A DNA stretch of 64,000 nt, from NCBI RefSeq assembly GCF_900177625.1, contig NZ_FXAU01000001.1, forward strand, positions 1,170,644 to 1,234,643. Reading direction: 5' to 3'. This DNA is from Sphingobacterium psychroaquaticum. GTDB lineage: Bacteria; Bacteroidota; Bacteroidia; Sphingobacteriales; Sphingobacteriaceae. A model generated the notes under the pieces. That model worked only from the letters and a program-made list of their open reading frames with translations, made no database searches and was not told the DNA's origin. Both the position numbers and the translations under genes were made by a program. Within the stretch, counting starts at the first letter, position 1; each line of letters starts with the position of its first letter. Positions 18,370-27,980 of the stretch are shown here, one piece after another.

Positions 18370-19327
18370 AGTCCCCCATCATTACCTTTTCTGTTAACAC
18401 ATTTTCATTCCATCCTTCTTTGGTTAAGCTATTCGTCGGAAGTAAGTCAGGATTGTGGTCCAGTACCCTAAGATCATGCTTAAAGAAATGAAAATCATAC
18501 GATCCACCAATTATTCCACGCCCCGGCACATAAACAAACCTTTCTATCCCCCTTGAAATATCTGGAAAATCAGCAATATTTGACGCTGCCGATGTCCAAA
18601 ACTGGTAAGCAGATTGACCTGTATTGGTGACGAAGACTCTCGATAAATATTCCTTCCACATACGCCAACCTTCTTTATAGTTTACCCCATATTCCTTTCC
18701 AAAAATATGCACTGGATAAGATTGTGAACGAACAGTATCCTCCGTATAATTTTTCAGATACGCCGCTAAACTTAGGGGCTGTTCCTGTAAATTAAGTAAA
18801 CCATAGGGTGAAGGAATAATCGGTGTCATATTTTTTACCTCAAACATCTCCATTAAACACACTTTAGCCTGGAAATACGTATCACCGCTTTTCTTTACCA
18901 AAATGTATTCGTGCAAAAATTTTCGTTTCAAATCCATTCCGTCATGGTACCCCAGCGAAGGCATAAAAAGATTCTCCAACTCTTTTACTTTTCTCACATT
19001 TACCAGAATCGAAGTGTCTTTGATTTCACGCCATAGCGACTTCGAATGGAAATCAGGAAGCGCAGAAAACAAAATAATCCTCTCATAGCTCCTTTCATTT
19101 CTTGGAAAAACAACGTTGTATAGCTCCACATTATAGTCCACCTTATACAGATCCAAAGTATTAATACGATAATGATAAAGCTGAAAACTATCCTGTTCGG
19201 AAGGATGCTCGAGCAATACGAATTCCTTATTTTGCCCCACTGCACATTGAATAAATACAAGGCATAGCACTATTACAGCAAAGCTCCCTCCTCTACGCTG
19301 TCTCCATAAAACATTCTTTCCTGCCAT
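18359..19327 (-). CDS. secreted hypothetical protein
   Basis: 322 residues with a basic N-terminus and a signal peptide (FAVIVLCLVFIQCAVGQ). The mature part is rich in aromatic and charged residues and has no motif I recognise. It has no operon partner. Its 3' end overlaps the truncated efflux adaptor by 11 bp on the opposite strand, so it flanks a rearrangement junction and may have arrived with it. Confidence 0.6.
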   Translation of the reverse strand: MAGKNVLWRQRRGGSFAVIVLCLVFIQCAVGQNKEFVLLEHPSEQDSFQLYHYRINTLDLYKVDYNVELYNVVFPRNERSYERIILFSALPDFHSKSLWREIKDTSILVNVRKVKELENLFMPSLGYHDGMDLKRKFLHEYILVKKSGDTYFQAKVCLMEMFEVKNMTPIIPSPYGLLNLQEQPLSLAAYLKNYTEDTVRSQSYPVHIFGKEYGVNYKEGWRMWKEYLSRVFVTNTGQSAYQFWTSAASNIADFPDISRGIERFVYVPGRGIIGGSYDFHFFKHDLRVLDHNPDLLPTNSLTKEGWNENVLTEKVMMGDFIR

Positions 19328-19511
19328 TTTATTTACTTAAAATTTAAGTTATAAGGTTTTGTTAATTGTTTAAATGTACTTCTTTTTACAGGAATCTCAT
19401 CAAAAGGTTCTTCTTTGCCACGAAAGCACATGCAAATTGTAATAAAAGCTACAAATTGGTTGGTAAACATTTACATTTTCGACAAAAAATTAGCTAAATT
19501 AAATAAAAAAA

Positions 19512-19539
19512 CCTCCAAGATGGAAAACCATCCTGGAGG
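19512..19539 (-). terminator. terminator of the TlpA-like gene / SusCD operon
   Basis: CCTCCAAGATGG-AAAA-CCATCCTGGAGG is a 12-bp stem with one mismatch. On the minus strand it is followed by a run of seven T's. It lies 27 bp after the last gene of the operon. Confidence 0.82.
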
Positions 19540-19565
19540 CTAAAACTTAAACGCACCATGCAGTT

Positions 19566-21047
19566 TTATCCTTTTCTCGCAAACTCAATCATTGCAGATA
19601 ACTCTTCTACACTTTTCTCTATATCCATGGAAGCACCGCCATTTTCAAAACGGATCCGACCTTTAGGATCAATAACAAATTTTGCAGGAATACCGTCCAC
19701 CTTATAAGCCTTAGCAACGGCACTCTCTTTTGTTGCGGCATCTCGCAAATCCATCAGAACTTCAAAGGTATAATTATTGTCCTTTACATACTTATTCGCA
19801 TTTGCCGCCGGGTCTCCGCTACCTTTTTCCCAGGTATGAATAAACAAAAAGCGTACATTCGGATCGTCTTTGTACTTGTCCACTGCCTTTTGCATACCAG
19901 GAAATGAGGCCTTACAAGGTCCACACCAAGTTGCCCAAAAATCAAGCACAACGACCTTCCCTTTCAAATCAGCTAAGCGAACCGTATTCCCATCGACATC
20001 TTTAAGCTCAAAATCAGGCGCTTCCTTTGTTACCACTTTTTTCATCAACACTTCCTTAGCAAACACGCGCTTAGCATCATCAAGACCACCCTTATATGCC
20101 TCAAAACCCTCCAACGAGCCTATAGCTGCTACGTACCCCTTTCTTAACGTCTCTTCATTTGTCGCGAATATATTATGCCTCTTGTAATCTTCTTCGAGGA
20201 AAGGCAAGGCTTCAGCGTATTTCTTATTTGCTAGCAGCGCATTCACATAGCTAAACTGAACCGATTGATATGCTCTCTTATCCTTAACCTCTTGTCGTAC
20301 GGCCGCCAACAATTGAAGCGCATCTGCTTCTTTCCCGCTTCCCATCAAGGCATCTGCATATGTGGTTAACATCCCATAATAGTTAGACTCCGCGCGTGCC
20401 CTACGTTGTGTTCGGATATCTTCCGTCTCCCCTTCTTCAGGTTCAGCGAGATCTTTACGGTGAAGTTCTAAACCTTCAGCTAAGAAAGGAATAGCGGCAG
20501 CAGGATTTTTGCGAACAAGATTAACGGCCATCGAGGCCAATGCTTTCTTCTCATCAATCTCTTTGCCGCCACGCTCTCTCGCATATTTGCGATAAAGCGT
20601 TACATACTCCTTCATTTTCTCTACATTTCCCTGATCTGCATATGACATAGCCATCATATGCATCTCAAAGCCCACTTGAACGTCGGGATTCTCCATTAGC
20701 AAAGCTTTATACAGGACATCCTTTTCGTCTAAACTCTTTATCTGGCTTATCTCTTTAATCCGCGCATCGTATGCGAGCTGCCCTTTTGGAAAATCTTTAA
20801 TAGTAGATTCTTTTACCCCATTTTCTTTTTCCTCATTACCCGTGCTTCGATAATAGGAATACGCCAACATTCTATCGCTCTCATTCTTACTTTTTTCTAG
20901 CTTCTTAAGCGACGAAGCAACCACTTTTTCATCTTTATTTTCCACTAATACCTTTAATCGCTCGCGTATACTTTGTGTTTTCTCTGTCTGCGCAAAAGCC
21001 GTTAGCAACAACGTTGTGAGGCTGATGGTTAAAATTATTTTTTTCAT
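19566..21047 (-). CDS. TlpA/ResA-like thioredoxin-fold protein with helical-repeat N-terminus
   Basis: 493 residues from the ATG at 21047 (MKKIILTIS), which gives a proper signal peptide ending near AFAQ. Residues about 25-340 are helical and TPR-like. A C-terminal AhpC/TSA-thioredoxin domain (about 345-493) starts at APDFELKDVDGNTVRLADLKGK and has the redox motif WCGPC in FWATWCGPCKASFPGM. It is likely a periplasmic thiol-disulfide oxidoreductase. It is the last gene of the SusC/SusD operon, where TlpA proteins are frequent in Bacteroidota. The partner substrate is unknown. Confidence 0.85.
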   Translation of the reverse strand: MKKIILTISLTTLLLTAFAQTEKTQSIRERLKVLVENKDEKVVASSLKKLEKSKNESDRMLAYSYYRSTGNEEKENGVKESTIKDFPKGQLAYDARIKEISQIKSLDEKDVLYKALLMENPDVQVGFEMHMMAMSYADQGNVEKMKEYVTLYRKYARERGGKEIDEKKALASMAVNLVRKNPAAAIPFLAEGLELHRKDLAEPEEGETEDIRTQRRARAESNYYGMLTTYADALMGSGKEADALQLLAAVRQEVKDKRAYQSVQFSYVNALLANKKYAEALPFLEEDYKRHNIFATNEETLRKGYVAAIGSLEGFEAYKGGLDDAKRVFAKEVLMKKVVTKEAPDFELKDVDGNTVRLADLKGKVVVLDFWATWCGPCKASFPGMQKAVDKYKDDPNVRFLFIHTWEKGSGDPAANANKYVKDNNYTFEVLMDLRDAATKESAVAKAYKVDGIPAKFVIDPKGRIRFENGGASMDIEKSVEELSAMIEFARKG

Positions 21048-21069
21048 TTTATTAGTAAGGTTTCTATTT

Positions 21070-22497
21070 TTATTTAATACTGATATGTACAATTTCACCA
21101 AAACCATTTAAAGTCTTAGATGGGCTATTCCCGACAAAAGTTCCTAAATCATTAATATCAAAAGTGTGAAATTGACCTGCCGAATTGGCCCAAGTTGCAA
21201 CGGCTAACGTTTTGCTCGTACTTCTCTTCATTTTGATATCCCTGATTTTCGTAGCATTAGGAAAGCTATACAAGAGCTCCGCACTATTAGCTACTATATT
21301 ATACAGGTAAATCTTATTATCCACAGCATAATACATTTGCTGCAAGACACCAGAAGTAGCAAAGGCGGTTGCTTGATTAATCTCTGGGCATTTCGTCGGA
21401 TCAATTTTCTGGAACAAACTTGGTTTGTCCGCATTTAAACCGTAAATGTATCGCCCGCTATTGTCCTCCATGATAAAATAGAAGACAGCAGTACTGGACG
21501 ACCCCCTTCCTTTATCCGCGGCTATCATCGTCTTCCCAACATCGGCCATATTAAAAAGGTCTTTGCTCGAACCTACCGCTGGCACTAATTGACGATCTAA
21601 GTAAGGTAAATTTAAAAAACGCTTGTACTTATTATCGTAAAAGAAAGTACCGAGCTGGGCTGAATTTATAACGACTGGGAAAAGGTAATAATCTCCGCCA
21701 AAACCTTCAGAAAAAGGCATTGATATTTGATCCGGTGTAAAGCTCCCCATTCCCGCATGTACATCTCCATTGTTTACATAATACTGGTCTGTACGCGTTA
21801 GATTAGCCCCGTAAGCCGGATTGCTAAATACCGTTTGATTGGTAAATACATTATTGGTAGTGCCCGTCAGAAGAAAACCTACTGGATCAAATCGATATAC
21901 ACCTGATTCTGTAAAGTAATGTATGGAAGCATACTCAGAATAACTAGGAATTTCCGCAGAGAAAGCAGCCATTGCCTTACCAGGAAACTTCATATTATTA
22001 ACTTCCTCAGCTGGGTTTTCAAACATCTTATTATCCATCCGTACAAATGTTAACCTTCCGTTCGTCCCTATATTATGGGAAACAAGCCAGCCCTCTGAAA
22101 ACACACCAGTAACCACTAGCGTAAACAATTTACTATGTTCTAAACCATTATCTTCATCAATTGCCGTAAACTGCAGGTTATAACGCTTCGGTGGCAATTC
22201 CATTTTTATATCCAGATTTTGCTCGTGCGATAATACATAAACCGAATCATCCGCGATAGCTTTCCAGATATACCTGTATTTTGCCTTATCCGGCTGCGTA
22301 GCACGAATAGAGACAGGGATTTTAAACGGATCAAACTGCACCGCTGTAAAAATCGTAGCACCGGCATCGATAGTTAATTCATTAACCGGCGTCGTCTTAA
22401 AACTCTGATCATACTTCGCACAACCAAGTAATGACATCGATAAAATCGATGCGACGAGTATATGTGGTAAAAAATTAAATAATTTATCTTTCATCAT
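21070..22497 (-). CDS. PKD-like family lipoprotein
   Basis: 475 residues with a lipobox (SLLGCAKY, Cys near 26). A beta-rich N-terminal part (about 45-135) resembles the PKD-like domain found beside SusC/SusD genes. The remainder looks like a repetitive beta-structured sensor or binding domain without enzymatic motifs. It is probably anchored at the outer membrane and helps capture the ligand of the neighbouring transporter. It lies 9 bp from the DUF4843 gene in the same operon. The family call rests on context and general resemblance. Confidence 0.68.
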   Translation of the reverse strand: MMKDKLFNFLPHILVASILSMSLLGCAKYDQSFKTTPVNELTIDAGATIFTAVQFDPFKIPVSIRATQPDKAKYRYIWKAIADDSVYVLSHEQNLDIKMELPPKRYNLQFTAIDEDNGLEHSKLFTLVVTGVFSEGWLVSHNIGTNGRLTFVRMDNKMFENPAEEVNNMKFPGKAMAAFSAEIPSYSEYASIHYFTESGVYRFDPVGFLLTGTTNNVFTNQTVFSNPAYGANLTRTDQYYVNNGDVHAGMGSFTPDQISMPFSEGFGGDYYLFPVVINSAQLGTFFYDNKYKRFLNLPYLDRQLVPAVGSSKDLFNMADVGKTMIAADKGRGSSSTAVFYFIMEDNSGRYIYGLNADKPSLFQKIDPTKCPEINQATAFATSGVLQQMYYAVDNKIYLYNIVANSAELLYSFPNATKIRDIKMKRSTSKTLAVATWANSAGQFHTFDINDLGTFVGNSPSKTLNGFGEIVHISIK

Positions 22498-22506
22498 AAT
22501 TGAAGT

Positions 22507-23223
22507 CTAAAAGTTCACGATTTCTCCAAATTCATCAATAAGAGGACCTTTATTCTCCTCTACATACCTCTTCATCGCATTACGGAGTGTAACGGGATAA
22601 TTGTACAGGCCATAGTCACCAATAGCTTCGACCGAAAAGTCACTAATTCCGAGTGTACTGATCATAAAGCGTAGGCGCGCGACCGAAAACGATCCAAAAT
22701 AATACTCAATTCGGCTCCAATATGCTGGTTTATCGGCTTTATTGGAAAACCAAATTTTATATGAATTCATGGCGTATGTTCCACCAATTTCTCGTCCTGT
22801 AGCACCAGGGACCAAATCTGTCGATGCATCGACCTCTGCTACTATTTTAAGCGACTTCGTCTTAATCTTCTCCGAATTAAGGATGATTACAGGGTATTTA
22901 ACGCTAAATGAATCTGCGGGAAGATATATTTCTGGAAGAAGGAAATCCTCACCTAAAATGGCTGTTGTTCCTACTCCTGCTTTGACTTTAATTAACCGCT
23001 GACGTGACTGAGCGGCGCCTTGCGCACGCATGTTCAGATAAATGGTGTCTCGTTCTTTAGGTTTCGGATGAAAAGCAAAGGTATATGTCGTCGAATCGAC
23101 ATCATATCGCCCTCTATAGAAAGTGATCAGCTCGCCCCCTTCATAGTACATGGTCTCTTGTTTCTTACATGATACAAATGCCATGAAAGAAAAAATAACG
23201 ATTATAAATATTTTAATTTTCAT
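22507..23223 (-). CDS. DUF4843 domain-containing lipoprotein
   Basis: 238 residues with a lipoprotein signal (FMAFVSCKKQ, Cys near 19). DUF4843 proteins occur almost only downstream of susD in Bacteroidota and are thought to be surface-exposed accessory ligand-binding lipoproteins. Consistent features are the opening ITFYRGR...DSTTYTFAFHPKPKERDTIYL and a beta-sandwich-like pattern. It lies 4 bp after susD, so it is co-transcribed. Confidence 0.75.
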   Translation of the reverse strand: MKIKIFIIVIFSFMAFVSCKKQETMYYEGGELITFYRGRYDVDSTTYTFAFHPKPKERDTIYLNMRAQGAAQSRQRLIKVKAGVGTTAILGEDFLLPEIYLPADSFSVKYPVIILNSEKIKTKSLKIVAEVDASTDLVPGATGREIGGTYAMNSYKIWFSNKADKPAYWSRIEYYFGSFSVARLRFMISTLGISDFSVEAIGDYGLYNYPVTLRNAMKRYVEENKGPLIDEFGEIVNF

Positions 23224-23227
23224 ACTC

Positions 23228-24652
23228 TTATTGGTAAGTAGGGTTATACTCTAATTCAACATCCGGAATAGGTAATTTATAGATGGTTAATGGGATGTCG
23301 ACATTCATAAATGGCATACGCTTTATATTTTTTCTTTTTAAATAAAAGAAGTATTGTCCCTCTCCATAAAACTCCTTGTGATACTCTTTTTGGATCTCTG
23401 ATTCTAAAAAAGCAGGAGTCGTTGTCGATCCTTCGGGGAGTTTGTTAATAGCTCTTGCGGAACGAACCATGTTCAGGTATACCACACCTTCGGTTGGTGT
23501 TGCCGCAGCTTCCGCTAAAATATAATACATCTCGGATATCCGAATTAAGGGAAGGAGTTGATCTTTGCGATATGCTGAGGTAAGCCCTTCGGTCACTGAA
23601 GGTGTATAAGTTTGCCAATATTTTGAAGGGTACAGTACATTTTGATCTTGTTCAAACAAATACAAACGTCTAATATCTGTTATCGAGGCCTCATAAATTG
23701 TGTTAAAATTTGCTGCAGTACGCGTAAGTCCCATTCCGGAACTCATATAAAATTTGAAATAATTCTCTGTCCACTGTAAAATATTCCTAGACCGTAAGGC
23801 GAAAACTAATTCAGACATAAAAAGACGATCCTTTGTGGAAGCATTTGCATTGACAGCGGAGATGGCCACAAAAGGAAATCTCGCTGCGTCCACAACCTCC
23901 TTAGCAGCCGCAAATGCGAGCGGTTTTTCACCAATATAAATGTTAACTCTAGCCTCTAACCCTTTCACCGCATAATAGTTCATCTTAATACGGCGTGTAT
24001 TCAAGTCATTCCCTTCCACAAAAATAGGGTCGGCATCTTTCAACAAAATGGCTGCTTGGTTAGCGTCGTTTAACACCAACTGACAAAAATCCTTTGCTGT
24101 ACTCGGTACATTTGCAAAAGCATCCACCTGTGTTTCATATGGTATTGCCTTATTTTCTTTGCTTCCTTGATATTCCGGTCCAAAAAGACGGAACAAATCA
24201 AAATGAATATACGCGCGAAGGGCCAGTGCTTCCCCCTTAATCGTGTTATAACCGTTTGCCGAAAGCACAGAACGATTGGTTTCTGCCTTCTCCAAAATTT
24301 TGTTCAGACCAGCAATGGCATTGTAACCTGAACTCCAAATCTGCAATAAATGCTTACGGACCTCATCGGTATTATAATCATAAGTCCTTGTCCTGTAATA
24401 AGGAGCTGCAACATTTGTCTGGGCGTAATTTTGTGCCAATGCCGAAACAAATCCAAGCGAAAGACGATCACCATACAGTTCCTGTTTACCCAATTGTGAA
24501 TACACCCCTACTAAAGCTTGCTCGAACCCTATTTCAGAAGCAAACATCTGATCTTCCCCCACGGAAGACTTCGGTGCAACATCAAGATATTTGGAACAAC
24601 TGTTATTAAGTATCAAGCTTAACAACAATAAAATCGAATAATATTTCTTCAT
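23228..24652 (-). CDS. RagB/SusD family nutrient-uptake outer-membrane lipoprotein
   Basis: 474 residues with a lipobox (LNNSCSKYLD). The SusD pattern is clear: an early KSSVGEDQMF..GFEQALVGVYSQLG segment, TPR helices with GEALALRAYIHFDLFRLFG, and a C-terminal EISEMYYILAEAA...EIQKEYHKEFYGEGQYFFYLKR segment. SusD caps the SusC pore and binds the incoming ligand. It lies 12 bp after susC. The DUF4843/PKD-like/TlpA neighbours, with no glycoside hydrolases, argue against a polysaccharide locus; a peptide or metal-complex ligand is more likely. Confidence 0.92.
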   Translation of the reverse strand: MKKYYSILLLLSLILNNSCSKYLDVAPKSSVGEDQMFASEIGFEQALVGVYSQLGKQELYGDRLSLGFVSALAQNYAQTNVAAPYYRTRTYDYNTDEVRKHLLQIWSSGYNAIAGLNKILEKAETNRSVLSANGYNTIKGEALALRAYIHFDLFRLFGPEYQGSKENKAIPYETQVDAFANVPSTAKDFCQLVLNDANQAAILLKDADPIFVEGNDLNTRRIKMNYYAVKGLEARVNIYIGEKPLAFAAAKEVVDAARFPFVAISAVNANASTKDRLFMSELVFALRSRNILQWTENYFKFYMSSGMGLTRTAANFNTIYEASITDIRRLYLFEQDQNVLYPSKYWQTYTPSVTEGLTSAYRKDQLLPLIRISEMYYILAEAAATPTEGVVYLNMVRSARAINKLPEGSTTTPAFLESEIQKEYHKEFYGEGQYFFYLKRKNIKRMPFMNVDIPLTIYKLPIPDVELEYNPTYQ

Positions 24653-24664
24653 AATTTATCCTAA

Positions 24665-27600
24665 TTAAAAACTTGCGCGTAGCGACAAAGAATAATTACG
24701 CGTGAACGGATTATCCGTACCACGCTCTATTTGAATAGAGCTCCACCAAAATGGATCATTAGTTAGTGCTGTAATAGACAGTCCGTTCATCCCCCAACGT
24801 TTCAAGAATTTCTTGCCATAAAAATTATAACCGAGAGAAGCTGAGGTCAACCTTAAGTTATTATCATCCTGTACAAACCGAGATGTAGAGCGAGTCTCAT
24901 TTGGCGTTGACGTGATACGTTTGTATAAACTAATATCCCCTGGTTTTGTCCAACCCAAATCGTAAGCTCTACGGTCAACATTATTGGCTACATCGATATT
25001 TTCTACACGATTGACCAACGTATAGTTATATAACTGTCCACCAAACTGATAATTGAAAATAAGATTGAGTTCAAAACCTTTATAGATTACGTTTGATCCA
25101 AAATTTCCGTTCCATTTTGGTTGGCCTACCCCTAATGCGACTTTATCTCGACTATTCCATTCGTACGTTTTTTGTCCATCCTTGGTTAAGAACATTTCTG
25201 ATCCTGTCGCAGGATCAATACCTAATGAACGTACCGCATAAATGGTGTTCATGGACTGCCCTTCCTGCAATAATACATTAGGATAAATTTGCGTAGTATT
25301 TGAGGCATCTAAGTCATTATTTGCTGACTTGAGCTTATTGGAGAGCTTCTTAAGCATGTTTTTGTTCGAAAAACCGTTTACATTTACCGTCCAAAGGATA
25401 CCTTTTGTAGGCTGCTTGATAATGGCATATCGTGCTGAAAACTCAATACCGGTATTTTGAAGCTCACCTAAATTTTCGGAATAATTGTTAAATCCGGTAG
25501 ACGGGGCTAAGGTTACAGAGGTCAATGCATCTTTTGTCTGGTCCCGATAAAGGTCTAGTCGCAAGTCCAGGCGATCCGCAAACAAGGAAGCGTCCATTCC
25601 AACGTTCAATTTGTAAACGTTCTGCCAACTCAGGTTATAGTTTCCTAAATTGTTCAAAATAGCACCTAACTCATTGTAATACGAGGAGGATACACCAAAG
25701 TTATAGCGAAATTGTGCGGCATACGCAGGGATATTTAGCGATCCTGTACTACCGTAATTCGCTCGTAATCTCAATTTGCCTACATTGCTATTATTCTTCA
25801 AGAACTGTTCATTATGGATATTCCAACCTAAACCTGCGGACCAAAATGTACCAAAACGTTTGTCAGTACCGAATTGTGAAGAGCCATCCCGTCTAATTGA
25901 AAGGTCTACTAGGTACCGATTATCGTAACTGTAGTTCCCAGAGTATAATAAGCCAACTCGACGTGATGTATTTTCATCACCAGTAGGTCTACCATTGGCT
26001 TGATACTGGTTCGCAAACAATAAGTTGTCAAGTCGATCATAAGGAAATCCCTCCGCAACAATTTGGTAGAACTCATTGCTACTACTTGCGCCGTGAAAAC
26101 CTGCCATGGAAAATATCTGATGCTTATCCTTCTTTATATTATAGTTTATGGTAGTCATACTCTCATAATTAAAAGACTTACCTGTACGTGCGGTATAAGA
26201 TCCGCGACGTCCCGGGTCTGATATCCGGGCGAAACGAGAATCTTTTGCAGAGAAAAATTGATCAGCACCCTCTGTTTGCTTGGTGATACTAAAGTTCGAT
26301 TCAACAAAAAGTGAGGGTAAAATATTATAGCGGACTGAGAAGTTATTGGTCACACCAAAATATTCAGACTTATTTACAGAGTGCAATGTTGTGTTATAAA
26401 ACGGGTTGATCGTAACATAAGGTTCATATGCGGAATGATAATAAACCTGTTCCAGTAACTGTGGAACATTTCCCTCATCATCATAAGGCGAAAAGTAGGG
26501 ATTCATGCCGACATATTGACTGAAGCTTCCATACGGTGACATGTTAGCTTTATTTTGGAACACACGAAGCGAGTTCATAAATCTAAACTTACTCACATTG
26601 TAGCTTAAATCAATCTGTCCACTGTAGTTGTCTCGGTCCTGTCCTTTCATTACCCCTTGCTGTAAATCAGCCGTGAATTGAAGGCCGTAACGAAAAACAT
26701 GGTCGCCCCCCTGAAGGCGCAATGATGATCTGTTGCTTTTGCCCACCTGTGTAGGGATTTTCAACCAATCGGTATCTATTCCCTTTAATACATTCTTATA
26801 TCGGGAATTGTAATGTACCTCCCTGAAATAGTTTTGCAGATTGGTCGTACCTGTATAATAACCTGCACGTTTTTCAAAATCTAATTTCTCCCGTGCATTA
26901 AGGAGATTATAGACACTTAATTCAGGTGTATTTAATCTGAAATCGTTCGTGAAGGTTACCTGAATTTTTCCTGCGGCAGGAGGAATTGTAGTGATAACCA
27001 TAACGCCATTTGCCCCTCGGGAACCATAAATAGCGGTAGCTGAAGCATCTTTCAATAAAGTAACAGACTGAATAAGATTCATGTCTAAGTCTACGACGCG
27101 TTGCAGACTCACTTGGAAACCATCCAGGATAAATAATGGTTCATTCGGTCTATTCGATAGTTCACCGCTCAGGTTAGGGAATGAATTCTCACCGCGCATC
27201 TGCACATCGGGTAAACGATTAATATCGCCACCAAATTGATTATCTGTCTTCAATCTAAAGGAGGGCTCCACCGCCGAGATAGCCGCCAGAACCGAGTTGG
27301 TATTTATCTTCTTAATTTCCGCACCACTAATACTGGTCACAGCTCCTGTAAAACTTTCTGCAGAACGGTTAAAAATACCCGTTACAACGACTTCTTCGAC
27401 GGTCTCAACATCCTCGATTAAACGTATTATACTAAATGAATTGGGATTAACTGCATGTGTCACACTTTTATATCCCAAGAAATTAATCTGGAGCTTGGCA
27501 TCATCCTTATAATCAAGGACGAAGAAGCCCTTTCCATCTGTTTTGGTAACAGAATTAGCGCCAAGCCTCACGCTCGCTCCCGCCAAAGGTTGGCTTGTGG

Positions 27601-27946
27601 ATGACGATAAAATACGTCCAGCTATATAGCTTTGCTTCACGCCCTTTTCCTGAATTACAATCGACTTATTGTCGATTCTATATTGAAAGCCTGTTTTGGG
27701 GTGAAAGTAACTCTTCAAAACAGTTTCCAAACTTTCGTCTTTAAAGTAAGCATCGACAAGCTGATTGAGATTAATCTGTGACGAGCTTAATACAATGTCA
27801 TAACTGGTTTGCTTCTTGATTTCTCGAAACAATTCATCTAAAGGTATACTATGCTTATATATCGTGATTCTCTGTGCGAAAGAATTCATCGACAAAAGTG
27901 TACACCAAAAGACGAATAAAATCTTTGTTAAAAGTTTTTTATTCAT
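24665..27946 (-). CDS. SusC/RagA family TonB-linked outer-membrane receptor with STN domain
   Basis: 1093 residues. A signal peptide ends near SFAQ. A secretin/TonB short N-terminal (STN) domain spans about 28-100, a carboxypeptidase-regulatory-like domain about 105-185 (AGRILSSSTSQPLAGASVRLG), a plug about 190-320 (SATAIYGSRGANGVMVITT), then the barrel to the C-terminal strand YSLSLRASF. The STN domain implies signalling to the FecR anti-sigma factor encoded 35 bp upstream. Together they form a transport and surface-signalling unit: ligand binding would induce the operon through the ECF sigma factor. Confidence 0.94.
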   Translation of the reverse strand: MNKKLLTKILFVFWCTLLSMNSFAQRITIYKHSIPLDELFREIKKQTSYDIVLSSSQINLNQLVDAYFKDESLETVLKSYFHPKTGFQYRIDNKSIVIQEKGVKQSYIAGRILSSSTSQPLAGASVRLGANSVTKTDGKGFFVLDYKDDAKLQINFLGYKSVTHAVNPNSFSIIRLIEDVETVEEVVVTGIFNRSAESFTGAVTSISGAEIKKINTNSVLAAISAVEPSFRLKTDNQFGGDINRLPDVQMRGENSFPNLSGELSNRPNEPLFILDGFQVSLQRVVDLDMNLIQSVTLLKDASATAIYGSRGANGVMVITTIPPAAGKIQVTFTNDFRLNTPELSVYNLLNAREKLDFEKRAGYYTGTTNLQNYFREVHYNSRYKNVLKGIDTDWLKIPTQVGKSNRSSLRLQGGDHVFRYGLQFTADLQQGVMKGQDRDNYSGQIDLSYNVSKFRFMNSLRVFQNKANMSPYGSFSQYVGMNPYFSPYDDEGNVPQLLEQVYYHSAYEPYVTINPFYNTTLHSVNKSEYFGVTNNFSVRYNILPSLFVESNFSITKQTEGADQFFSAKDSRFARISDPGRRGSYTARTGKSFNYESMTTINYNIKKDKHQIFSMAGFHGASSSNEFYQIVAEGFPYDRLDNLLFANQYQANGRPTGDENTSRRVGLLYSGNYSYDNRYLVDLSIRRDGSSQFGTDKRFGTFWSAGLGWNIHNEQFLKNNSNVGKLRLRANYGSTGSLNIPAYAAQFRYNFGVSSSYYNELGAILNNLGNYNLSWQNVYKLNVGMDASLFADRLDLRLDLYRDQTKDALTSVTLAPSTGFNNYSENLGELQNTGIEFSARYAIIKQPTKGILWTVNVNGFSNKNMLKKLSNKLKSANNDLDASNTTQIYPNVLLQEGQSMNTIYAVRSLGIDPATGSEMFLTKDGQKTYEWNSRDKVALGVGQPKWNGNFGSNVIYKGFELNLIFNYQFGGQLYNYTLVNRVENIDVANNVDRRAYDLGWTKPGDISLYKRITSTPNETRSTSRFVQDDNNLRLTSASLGYNFYGKKFLKRWGMNGLSITALTNDPFWWSSIQIERGTDNPFTRNYSLSLRASF

Positions 27947-27980
27947 TTGCGTTAGTGGTTAATAATTGAATTTTGGTTTG

